A program made the translations under genes and the position numbers. From the NCBI GenBank assembly GCA_034687125.1, contig JAQGBZ010000020.1, positions 186,001 to 250,000 of the forward strand: a stretch of DNA of 64,000 nt. The letters run 5' to 3'. Shown piece by piece: positions 15,531 to 26,468 of this stretch. This DNA comes from Neelides folsomi (lineage: Eukaryota > Arthropoda > Collembola > Neelipleona > Neelidae). Within the stretch, counting starts at the first letter, position 1, and every line of letters starts with the position of its first letter. Under the pieces are notes generated by a model that worked only from the letters and a program-made list of their open reading frames with translations, was not told the origin of the DNA and made no database searches.

Positions 15531-15726
15531 GTGTATGGTATATAAAGTTCTATGTTTGTATGGATAATGATGATATTAAATATGAACATATTTGTATGAT
15601 AAATTTGTTATGCGTAAAATATGAAAGCGTTGATTTGAGCAGAGGGAGAATTTAAACGATGAGATTTAATTTGTTTATGACTCTGAGTGATGCGGAGGGT
15701 CTTTGTGGGAATTTGGGAGAGTGACG

Positions 15727-15746
15727 CAATAAAAGGTCTTTTATTG
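15727..15746. promoter_or_regulatory. Perfect palindrome of two TTTATTG sites
   Basis: CAATAAAAG and CTTTTATTG face each other across GT, giving 9-bp perfect arms. TTTATTG is a known binding preference of Caudal/Abd-B type homeodomains. It lies in the core of an island. Use as a paired site is inferred. Confidence 0.4.
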
Positions 15747-16273
15747 TCTTGTTGACTCCACAAAATCACCTTCATTCAAATTGAACTCAAAATCCATTCA
15801 ATCCCAAGGTGGAATTTCAAAGGACAAAACCTTTACAAATATTCAAATTCAAATACAAATATTCGATTCTCTTTCAAAGACACTCAAAGTGTAATAAAAC
15901 TTAAATGTAAAATCTGATTTTAAAGTCTTTGATTATTTATTTTTATTTTTATTAAATAAATAAAATTGGAGAGATTATAACAGTTCCAAAGGATTATCAT
16001 ATTTTTTAATAAGTTAATCATTATGAACATATTGTTAAACATATATTAAAAGTTAATATATTTTTTATAATGATTTTTGGGGGATTTTAACTAACATTAA
16101 GTAAGGTTAAAGTTTTAAGATAAGTTTTAAGTTAAATGTGAATTATTTGATTTTGATCAATTTTGTCTGAGTTGTGAAGATGTTTGAAGTGTTTGAAGTT
16201 GAGTTGATGAGTCCTAACAACTTTTCCTCTTTAAAAGTCGATTAGATGAATTTTGCTCATTTCCGCTTCCCTT

Positions 16274-16357
16274 GTGGTTCTCAGTTTCATCCTTTGGTTC
16301 TTCCTTTTAGTTCTTCCGTTGGTTCTCTTTTGGTTCTTCCCTCTTGGTTCTTCTTAC
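16274..16357. repeat. Minisatellite TTGGTTCTTCCTT, period 11-14 bp
   Basis: About six units containing TGGTTCTTCC. It accounts for the basic repetitive C-terminus of the overlapping minus-strand frame 16287-16736. Confidence 0.75.
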
Positions 16358-18160
16358 ATTTAGCTCCACTTTCCCTCCTCATCCATCTCAGCCAAAGTTG
16401 AAGAATTAAACAGACAAGTTTTGGGAACGAGGGGAAGTCTCGGACTACCGGAATTACAAAGATTGAACGGGGAGGAGAATTTGGGAATTTTGGACGGAGA
16501 AATCCCGGGCATTTTTGTACGGGGAGTTTGAATTGGGAATTGAGGGAGTGTATTTGAAAGGGAGAAATGAGGTTTGTGTGGTGTGTAAAAGAAGGAGTTT
16601 TTCCAATGAGTTTCCTCTCTGGAGATTTGAGCTTTTTTGGAAGATTGGAGTTTCCCCAGGGAAGTCGCCGATTGAAGGAATGGAAGAATAAAGAGATTGA
16701 AAAGTATTTCATCTTCTTTCCATATGACATCTCCACTTAATATCCCTCATCTCACTCACAAACAAATGGCACGAAGGGGAATTTTTTAGACCCAAATTAA
16801 TCAATTTCAAACTTCAGTTTTATACATTCAAAATTCTCATTCTAATATTAATATTACAATAAAATTTATTTAATTTAATTACTTATTAATGTTATTAATT
16901 TTAATTTAAAACCATTATATAATTACTAACATTGAGTTAATATATAAATTTGTTATAATACAGTTCAATACACAAATAATATATTTGTTAGACATAATAT
17001 ACCTCTTTGTATCACATTATAATATAGGAACAGATAACACATGATCCTTTTAATTTTTTTAGCTTAATGTTTAATGGAGAAATTAATATTTAATGTTTAT
17101 ATGGATTTAATGTATAGTTCGTGAATGAATACGTAGTTTGTGAAGGAACATAATTTGGTTGGGGTTTATTTAAATATCGCAATGTTTTTGAAGATGTTTT
17201 TTGTTGATGGATTTTGAATGGGGATTTTGATGTCATTCCTCGCCCTAATTTCAGTCTTGTCATGTGCAAATGTTGACTCAGACCCTGATGATGATCGACT
17301 TTAAATGACACCCAATGACATCACAACCAAATCTCACACCACTCGCATTATTCAAATTCTAAATTCCAAACAAAATTCCAAAACCAACCAAAAATTCCAA
17401 AAACCCAAAAATGGAGAAAAATAAAAACTAATGTTGATTACATTTTTAAACTTTTTATTTCAAATTTTAATATGCAACCATATTTAAACAACTCTAAATG
17501 TAAAATACAGATATTCTATATATTGATAATTTTGTATAGCGTTCGCTAACACCGTGGATCTGATATTTAAAACTTAAAATTAAAACAATAAAGAAACTTT
17601 GAATTATTTCATGCGACGTTAATAAATGTTGATTAAATATTTATGTGATTTTATTTAGTTCAACTTTTTCTAAATTGTATATTAATTATTATTTGTTAAA
17701 GTATATATTATAGTATTTATCATGGTTATTATTTTGAGTGTTTTGGTGTGTTATTGTAAAATATTCGTCTTGTGAATTTCCTTTGAGTGTCGTGAGGTTT
17801 AAGGTGAATTAATGTGCATTAGGGCTGAGGGAAAGTTTTGGATTTTAAGCTCCTGGTCCGGGCGGAGACGAGCGGGACGGCGAGCTGCGGAGTATGACGT
17901 GAGCCAAACTTGGGTCATAAATCACTTGTCAAGGGAGAGACGGAAGGCCCAATGCCCGCTCTTTCCCTCCCCGGTCCCCTCCCCGCTCGCTCCCCGAACA
18001 AAAAGAGATAATAAAAGACACTTCAATCCCACCCTGTAGAAGGTCAGTCCCTTTTTAATTCAAATCATCAACAAAGATCTCGTCTTTGAATGTCAAACTC
18101 CCCTAGGGAATTTAATGAAAAAGGATTTCACTAGAAAAGTATAAATATCTACTTTTGTGT

Positions 18161-18236
18161 ATCTAACCTAACTAAGCCTAACTATACCCATCATAGCCTA
18201 ACTTAGGCTAACTTAGCTTAACTAAGCCTAACTCTA
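18161..18236. repeat. CCTAA/TTAGG-like degenerate array with a 17-bp palindrome
   Basis: Repeated CTAACCTAACTAAG words with a perfect palindrome TAGCCTAACTTAGGCTA at 18194-18210. CCTAA equals the arthropod telomere unit TTAGG read on the other strand. The array is short and irregular, so it is more likely local slippage than inserted telomere DNA. Confidence 0.6.
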
Positions 18237-19415
18237 ATATTGTGAATAGAAGAGAAGATGTAAAGAAGGAGCGGAGGGTGAGTGAATGGGAAATGTTTTT
18301 AATGACGTGGGTGAGTTGGAGGAGTTTGAGAACAAAGGAGGAAATAAATGGCAAACTCAGCCTCCCAACTAATGTAGGTGGAGTTCAAAAGGACCGGTGG
18401 ATAAATCATGGCAAAAACAAAATCACTCCGCCAATGAGAACAAAAACCAAAAATCCTTTCAGTTCCCTTTCCATCACATACCAAAATAAACGATCTTTTA
18501 CAAATCCAAAAACTTTAAAAGTATTTCCAAATCTCACTCAATTCATTCTTAACTAAATTTAAGATTGTTAAAATTTAACAATTAAATTAAATTATTTAAA
18601 TGTGTTCGGAATCGAACTAATTTAATATTAAGGAATATTTGAAGATAAAAGGAGTTGAATTGTCAATTTGTGGAATTGTAATAATGTCGGAAGCTCCATT
18701 TGGTGTTTTGGGTTCGTAAATCATTGGGGGTCATATTCTCGACAGATTTACTGCTTGCTGACTGCTCGCTCGAGGGCCATCAAAGAGTTAACTCGCAAAA
18801 TCTCCACCTTACACCTAATATAAAACCCTACCTTACATCATACATATTTACCTTACATATCACTCTTTAATACACATATACAAATCCAACACACTCTTTT
18901 AATATTATTTAACCTTCTTTAATACAATTTAAACTATATTTAAACTTTTGAATTTGCAAATTAACCCGCGGTCCAAATTGACTTATTTTTAAATCTTGGC
19001 GATTTTTAGACACGTTTTTAAATTAACCTTTCAAATTAACATTGTGAAGTTTTTCATTTTTTATCATAGAGATCTCGCATGTGTTATCATTATTAGAATG
19101 TAAATATAAAGGCTATAGGGATATTTAACGTAAAGAATTTTTAAGAATTTTTATATCTGGGATGGTTTTAACTTTTTTTATATATTGAGTGAGTTGAGTT
19201 GGATAATAAATAAATTCCTCGATGTACGAAGTAAAAGTCCAAGTTGAATATTCGTAAGGTGGAATAGGAATTAATCAAGTTTTGTATTTTTGAGAGTATC
19301 AAAAGTAATTATCGAGGGAGGTTCTTGGGAGTGACAAGTTGAGTTTTGATGAATTTATGCGAGGGGGTTTGTGAGGGGGCTTTAAGTGAAAAGGGAGGGG
19401 AAAGGGTCGGAAATC

Positions 19416-19440
19416 CGTAAATCAATCTATTGATTTATCG
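19416..19440. promoter_or_regulatory. Facing AAATCAAT/ATTGATTT sites (possible Exd-Hox site)
   Basis: AAATCAAT (19419-19426) and ATTGATTT (19429-19436) form a perfect inverted pair with 2 bp between them; the right copy continues to TGATTTAT. TGATNNAT is the established Exd-Hox composite site. It lies in a GC-richer island that also holds GATAAACGGCCGG at about 19490. Confidence 0.4.
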
Positions 19441-20251
19441 CAGCCGATGTAGACCGAGCTTAACGCAGATTACGCTCCTATGGTTTTTTGATAAACGGCC
19501 GGTCCCTTGTTCTCCTCTCATTTCTTGTCTCTTCTGGATGAGTGACCACCGAGACGACGGGCCCTAATGGAAAAAACGGAGATTAAATAGAAAGCTGGAA
19601 GGGATTCATCACAAAATCCCGCTTTTTCACAATCACACAAAAAAAACATCAAACACAAAATCATCAATTCACTCAAAACCATCCAAGACAAAAATTTCTG
19701 AAAAAACCCCCAAAAATATCAAAAATCGCAAAATCTCATTTACAACAAAAATATAAAAACCTTAAATACAAAACTCGATATCATATTTATAACAAGCACT
19801 GTATCTGAATCATCCTGTATATAATAATGTAATTACTATATATATTACTGTATATTTTTTGTATGTGTAGTAAATACCGTAGTATGTATATTTTATATGT
19901 GAACATTTACACATCGTTGTTGAACGTCTATAGATAGTAAATTCACAGTGGTTTAAACATGGCTATAAAGTTGTATATAATCCCCGGGCATTTGCATTTG
20001 ACTTTTCCGGGTATCGTGAGGGGAGCGGGAATTCTATTACATTTTGAAAAGACAAATAAAGTGTAGTTTTTTTCCCTTCCAATCTCTTTGCTCAACCGTG
20101 ACGAAGTCGAAGAATTCCCTTCATCTTCTTTTCCTACTCTTTCCCTTTTTGCTCCCTTCGCTCTTCCTCCCTTTGCTTCCATTCCGATTCCATCACTTAC
20201 ATTACATTTGCTTCCATCACTTCCAGGGGCTACGGAGTGTACGGAGTTGAA

Positions 20252-20312
20252 CGTCAATGGAGTTCTACGGAGTTCTATGGGGCTTCTACGGGGCTTCTAT
20301 GGAGCTTCTTTG
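20252..20312. repeat. 11-bp minisatellite TATGGAGCTTC
   Basis: Units TACGGAGTTC, TATGGGGCTTC, TACGGGGCTTC and TATGGAGCTTC in tandem. The reverse complement (GAAGCTCCATA) resembles the 12-bp unit ATAGAAATCTCC at 45326-45393. Confidence 0.75.
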
Positions 20313-20669
20313 TATCTCCTTTTTGGTGTTGTTTTTTCCTTCTGGGTCCGGGTGTTGTTGAGAGGGGGATTTGGTTTGTTCCCTTGAGGTTCGGCCATTC
20401 CATATTATCCATATGGGCCCCGCAGCCATCATCCCTTCGCTTCCTCCCCATTTCCCGACGACTAATCATTCGCCCTCATACGAAGATCAATCCTCGCGTT
20501 TCCGCACTCAAATTCAACATGAATCAAAGATGAATTCATTTCCTTTAATTTCCGATATAACACTCAAACACAATTCAAAACAACTACATTAATTCTCAAA
20601 ACCTTAAACAACAATTTATCAAAACCTTTATATTTGAATAAACCGCTTCTCATTTCCACTGTTAATAGT

Positions 20670-20770
20670 GCAGTATTTAGTAGAGCAGTATTTAGTAGTA
20701 CTATAATTAATGTCGCTATATTTAGTATTGTGAAGAATAGTATGAGCAGGATTTAGGTTCTATGTGTTGC
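20670..20770. repeat. Cluster of GCAGTATTTAG motifs
   Basis: GCAGTATTTAG at 20670-20680 and 20685-20695, CGCTATATTTAG at 20714-20725, GCAGGATTTAG at 20746-20756, then TTGCATTTAG at about 20768-20777. They share the core of the arrays at 29.2 kb (opposite strand) and 43.9 kb. GCAGGATTTAG also occurs near 41.57 kb. Confidence 0.55.
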
Positions 20771-22938
20771 ATTTAGTCTTAATGACATTTTTTGTGGGAT
20801 GTCTGTATTTGTGTCGGATGTGTTTGAAAGAAGGGAGCAGATGAAGATGAGTCCGCAGATGTTGTCCTCGGTTTTAATAAAAGAGAGCCAAAACCCATTT
20901 GTATCCTTCTTTGAAGGAGGTGATAATGAGAAGGGCCGTTGTCTTCCTCCATTTACATTAAATCTCCTATGGATTAATTCTGCAACTTTTGGGGGTTGAT
21001 AGTGCGGACGGGTAAAAATGATAGGTTTAGTTGTAGATTTGGAATATTCCTCTCCTTCCACGTCTCGAGCTAATCCGAGGAAGGAGGACGAAACAGATGC
21101 CGGGGAATTTATGACGAGCTCAGGCTTTGCAAAAGGATTTCCCCTCCACGCCTCGCATTTATATGGCTTTATGGGAAATGACATTCAACCCTCTCCATAA
21201 TACATAAAGTCCCTTCCTCAGGTTGCTCCTAAAATCCAAAACTTGAAAGAAAAAGGCCAAAAACCAAAAGTAGACAAACTCTTGTTTTATTCCCACTTTA
21301 TTTCTCTCTTTATTCTTTCAACATTCTCACCTTATTCTCTTTATTCTCTCCTTATTATTTTTATTCTTTTGAATTCGCATGCAAAAAATTATTAAAATCA
21401 TGATTTGATAAAAGCGTCAAACAAGACATTACGTTACTGATAAAATATAACTTTAATTTTTTAATTTTATTTTATTAAATTTTATCAAAAGGAATTTAAA
21501 CTATTCAACCCGGATGTTTTTAAATTTTTGGTAAATTTTTTTGGTAAAGTTTTTTAGGTAAAGTTTTTTGGGGTAATGGATTTATGTATTGAATTGTGTT
21601 GATTTCGAGTGTTTGATTTGAGTTTTATTTTGTTTGAGTTTTTGTAGAGAGGAAGTTGAATATAAAGAAGAGGAAGGATAGCAATTTTAGGTTTTTGAGA
21701 ATGAATGCAAATTGGATTGGAAACCGTTGAATTTTGAGAGACCAATTTTCCTTTTTGTTCATTCAAAGGCGCCCAGGTAATTCAAGTCCGGATGAAAAGC
21801 ATGGAGAGTTTTTGGAGCCGCTCAGCATGGCGGTTTTGTTTTTCTCTTTGTCTTTTCTTCTTCATCTCCGCGTTCAAAACAATTCAAACACAATGAAATA
21901 TTAAAATAAATTCTCATATATTTCATTACCTATATAATATAATTACGTATACGTATACAATATACAGATACAATACTGTATACTATACACTCGCTTTCAC
22001 AGCGATAGCCCATGTTTAATTTTTCCAATAATTAAGTTAATTCCTGTCTGAGATTTACATTATATAATGCATTTTTATCTCCTACGATCATTTTTGTTAT
22101 CCATTATTTGAATTTTGAGTATATATATATATTGTGTGTATTTGTAGGATTTATTCATATGTATTTAAAAAGTGTTAGTGAATGAATTGAATAAAGAAGT
22201 TATATTGAGTAAAAAGTTCTATTGAAAAAGAAGTTTTATATTGAAAGAGTATAATTTATGTTTTTTGTATGTAAAATAGCAGCGTTGAGTTTTCCGTGTT
22301 ATTCGGTTTGTTGTAAATGAATAAAAAATGTGTTTTGCCACTTAAGTACATTCATCGATTAGCGCCGAGGAGTGTGAGGATAAAAGCTGAACAAAACACG
22401 GTGGGTGTTTTGGTGAATAAAAGGAAGATTCGAAACGGCGTATGGAAATGAGAAAAAACTTGTAAAATATTTGAATGAAGTGAATGACAATTCCCTCATT
22501 ATCTTCCTCTCACCCGGACACCAAAATTCCCACCATTAAAACTTCACCAACAAGAACACTTTTTTTATTCCATTGGGAGATGCTGAGGGAGAAATGGAAA
22601 TAATAACTATCCGATGCTTCTTATTCTTCTTATGCTTAATGTAGAAAAGGAATCATAAAAGATCCCCATGCATAGATTAATAATCCCATCATTTCCCCCA
22701 CTTAATTTAATGGGCTTATAATTGGGAGAGAGGGGCAAATGCCTCTTTTATTATTTAACCAAATCCAACTCATTCCGTGGATGACCAAAATCGCCCGCAG
22801 AGGGGCCATTGACTAAATTCAACTATAATGCTTTACAAACCTCTTTGGGGACACTAAAGGAAAAATTAAATTTCCCTAACTCAAGCATTTCTATACAAAT
22901 TTCATTATTACTTTGTTAGTTATCAAGTTAGTTAGTTA

Positions 22939-23074
22939 ACGTGAGTTTGAACGAACCGCTAAAATATTATTGAAAATGCTCATGATGGGGCTTACACGGT
23001 AACTTGCACAAAAATTTCCTGGGTCCAACATATGCATTTTCAATAATATTTTAGCGGTTCGTTCAAACTCACGT
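22939..23074. repeat. Long perfect inverted repeat: 41-bp arms, 54-bp spacer
   Basis: Arms 22939-22979 and 23034-23074 are exact reverse complements over 41 bp. The sequence just inside still partly pairs (TGATGG against TGTTGG after a 3-bp mismatch). I see no target-site duplication and no recognisable transposon ends. Arm identity implies a recent origin or active correction. It could be a foldback element or MITE, or a source of a hairpin RNA. Confidence 0.9.
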
Positions 23075-23402
23075 CCTTTCCGGGCTGGAATAAAGAATAG
23101 TTAATAAATTAGTTAGTTAGTTGGTTTATATTAATACTATTAGGTTTGGTATAGAATATTGATTGTAACAATTGTTATAGTAGATTTATAGTCTTTTGGT
23201 TTAAGCCGTCCCCTTCATCATTTTTTGTAGCAGAGACATGAAAAAGAGAAGATGTAAAAGGAATGATTTTGTGAAGGATCTTTTCAGCTTTGACATCCTC
23301 CCTTTTGGTAGCGAAGGGATTTTGGATTTTCGGCCTCACGCTGACCTGTCACTTCACCCAACTCAAAGACTCAGACCCGTACCCGACTCAACATCAAGAG
23401 AA

Positions 23403-23520
23403 GAAATCCATACGAGAAGCCAAAGGAGAATTCAGGAGAGAATTCATATAAGAATTCAGACGAGAATCCATAGGAGAATCCATGAGAGAATTCAGAGGAG
23501 ACTTGAAGGGAGATTTCGGA
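23403..23520. repeat. 12-bp minisatellite GAGAATTCAGGA/GAGAATCCATAG
   Basis: About ten units kept in strict 12-bp register from 23403 onward, with units such as AGAAATCCATAC, GAGAATTCAGGA and GAGAATCCATAG. Translation in one frame gives a four-residue Arg-Ile repeat in the ORF 23238-23540, which I consider noncoding. Confidence 0.9.
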
Positions 23521-26448
23521 ACGTCAGAGAGAATTGGTAAAGGGATGTCTGAAGGGATCTAAATGCTAAGGGATCTAAAATGTTAAGGGATGTCAGAAGT
23601 TGTGAGTTTTGTGTAGGAACGGAATTGTCGGAACAATTTTGAAGAATGTCCATTGTGAAAGACACCCATGGACGGTTGAGAAATGAGATTGAGTTGAATG
23701 GGATTGTGACTATGGTAAGACTGGGAGTGGAAGAAGAAAATAGTCGTGGACTCCTTTCCCATTGTCACAACTTTCCCAGATTGATTCCCCATTGTACTCG
23801 GCCCACAATGAGACCTCGTGATGGGAAAATATGAATTCATGACATTCGCCTTTTTTCTCTCCCACACGACCGCCCCATTTCATCTTACATTCAAATCAGA
23901 GGAGATCCGTCGATAAAATCAAACTCATCATTTATTCTAATGGACATTACAATTCATGTTCAACTACACATATACCAACTGTATATATTTACATCCTTAC
24001 AACTAAGGACATTCGACAGAAACTTAAAAGAGACCAAAGGACTATCAAAATCCTGTACGACAACAACATTAAAAAAGACATTAGATTCTTAAAGAATTGG
24101 AATTGAGAAAATAATGGAATTGTCATCATCGATAAAATTGGATATTTAAATTGGTTATTAAAATTGGTTATTAAAATTGGAAATTAAAAGTCGATGTTAG
24201 AAATTGAATAAAAATTTTTTAAATTGAATTATTGATTAAATTGAATTTAAAACTTGTTTTTTGCGAATTAAATGTCTAATATTTTACTTATATTTTACTA
24301 TTGAATTTTACTTGCGGATTAATTAAATTTATTTTTTGTTTTTTGGGTATTAAGTGAGTGTTAATGGTTTTGTGTGAGTCATATATTGTGTAAGTGTTGG
24401 ATTGTTGGGTAAGTTTGTAGGCGGAGGGCTGAGTGGGAGACATGCATAGATAATAGGAAAGTTGTCGGGACGGCGGGGATGATGAATGGGACCATAATTC
24501 ATTCCCAACTTCCCCGCTTGATCCATTTCTATTTTCATCATCAACTCCTCTCAAAACGATGCATCACCTTTAATTATATCAAATACCTCACACCTACTAT
24601 AATTCAATAAAATACAATGGGGATCAAACCTTTAATCCAAACATCATTAAACCCGAAAACTATCCGAATTATCCGAACATTCATTTACATGACCTCAATC
24701 CAAAATATATATAATGTTAAGAATTTAATAAAATATTATTTAATCTTTGGCTCTACGATAGTATACATATATCTACAGATATTTAATATATAGATATGTA
24801 CAGATACAGATATGTATGGTGTATGTATGGTTTTGAAAAAGTAAGGGTTATTATATTGTATTGTAAAAGTTTTGAAAATGTTTCTTATTTTGGTGTATAC
24901 ATTTTGTATAATAAAAAGTTTAATAAATAGTTTTTGTCGGGTTTTTCGGGTAATGGAGGTTGCCCGGGAGTGATGGGGGATTTTTTAATAATTTTCAATA
25001 GTCGTTTCTTTTTGTATTTGAATGTAGGTGTGACGGCGGGTGTCATTTATCTTGGGTGGGTGGGTTGGGTAATAAATGATTTTTCTCCTCTGTTGGCTCC
25101 TGTTGGGCTCCTCATCATCTCGGAGTGAATGGAGGGAAATTTCCGGGGAAGAAAGTATTCTGAGCATAACTCTTCCCCGCTCCCATTTCTCATTTCCGAG
25201 CCTTTTCTCTTCCACTTATGATCATCTTTCTCCTCCGACTAATATTTCACTCCGACGCTCCGCAGCCCCCGTCACTCATACTGAACACCCGCCATCGTGA
25301 AACTCATAACAATCGCTTTTAATAACAAAAATGGATTTCACTCACAAGTCAAAAATAAAATAAATTCTATAGAACAACTTCCACCATACTTTATATTCAC
25401 CATACAAATTCACCAAATTCGCCATACATTCACCATACATAAATATACTGTAATGTATGGTATATGTACTATAGTATTATATTCCTGAATGTAAAACATC
25501 AAATACAGTATAAATACTGTATTGAATAAAGTTGTTCTATTTTATGGGGATTTGATTTGAAATCGGCATTGAATTGGTATTGAAATGGGTTTGAATGGGT
25601 TTTATAGTATTTTGAGTATTTTGTGGAGTGTGTTTGTGAATGGATTTGTTGAATGTTGGGTTTGGTTGTAATTTGCATCGGGCGGCCATTAAGATCATCT
25701 GTTTGGGCAATAAAGAAGGTAGGTGAAGGTTGAATGTGAGTGTGTGGATTGGAGTGTGGGTTGATGGTTTGTTTGGGCACATTAAGATCTCCCTCGCATT
25801 CCTCCCCTCCTAATCGACGGAGAACAAAAAACTTATTTATGACATCTTTATGGTGGCCATTAGAAGAGCAATGACCCTATTAAGCTATAATCCAAACCAC
25901 ACTTATTCCTATCATACTACAAACATTACTTCTATAGTTATAAGTATAGCTCTTAGACTTCCGACCTTCCACAACCCCACAAATCCATTCACACCCAATT
26001 CGACTAATTATTATGACCAATTTATCTCAAATTCATCTACAGCCCATTCACAAAACACTTCATCCAAAACCCATAAAGATCTCAATGCTTTTAATCGCTA
26101 AATGCTACATTTATCTAACCATTTAAACATTTGATATTAAAAGAAGTTTAAACTTACTTTGATAATCTTCAACTCCAGATTAGATATTTAATATTTATTA
26201 TGTTAGACTTTTATAGATTTAATTAATTAGTCTACTAATTAGCACTTTATATCTTCATGATTTGTAGAATATAATTTTCAATTTTTAGAATTTTAGAATT
26301 TTTAGAATTTAAGAATTTATTGGATTTTTGAATCTTTATGATTTTGAAACTGAATTTGTAAATTTATTTAAAAGTTTGAGATGAAGAAGATTGGGAATGT
26401 AAAAGTGAACTAAAAGCTTTGTTTATTCCATTTTGTATATTTTGCTGG

Positions 26449-26468
26449 TTGACCCTGTGTCGGGTCAA
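26449..26468. promoter_or_regulatory. Inverted TTGACCC/GGGTCAA pair (nuclear-receptor-like everted repeat)
   Basis: TTGACCC and GGGTCAA with 6 bp between form a perfect 7-bp inverted repeat. GGGTCA is a nuclear-receptor half-site, and this layout is an everted repeat. Function is inferred only. Confidence 0.35.

Larger units (their letters stand above)
9201..22930. other. Antp-ftz intergenic DNA, part 2 (no gene found)
   Basis: No convincing protein-coding gene or structural RNA is seen. AT-rich spacers alternate with islands at roughly 1-kb steps, for example cores near 9380, 10430, 11250, 13260, 14340, 15220, 15750, 17280, 17900, 18390, 19530, 20400 and 21770. On the + strand the left side of each is rich in G and T and the right side in A and C. 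The longest frames here (16287-16736 and 20753-21184, both - strand) resemble no family I know. GC-rich cores with possible regulatory words lie at 12860-12935, 17855-17930 and 19380-19520. Confidence 0.6.

Noticed and set aside
16287-16736. 149-codon minus-strand ORF
   Set aside because: Its start lies over the TTGGTTCTTCC minisatellite on the other strand and its composition follows the local skew; no family resemblance.
18025-18050. ACCCTGTAGA, matching the start of miR-10
   Set aside because: Only the seed-like 10 bases match, the following bases do not, no hairpin partner is visible, and miR-10 is expected between Scr and Dfd, outside this window.
23238-23540. 100-codon ORF with Arg-Ile repeats
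   Set aside because: The repeat is the translation of a 12-bp minisatellite of a type that is also found where no frame is open.
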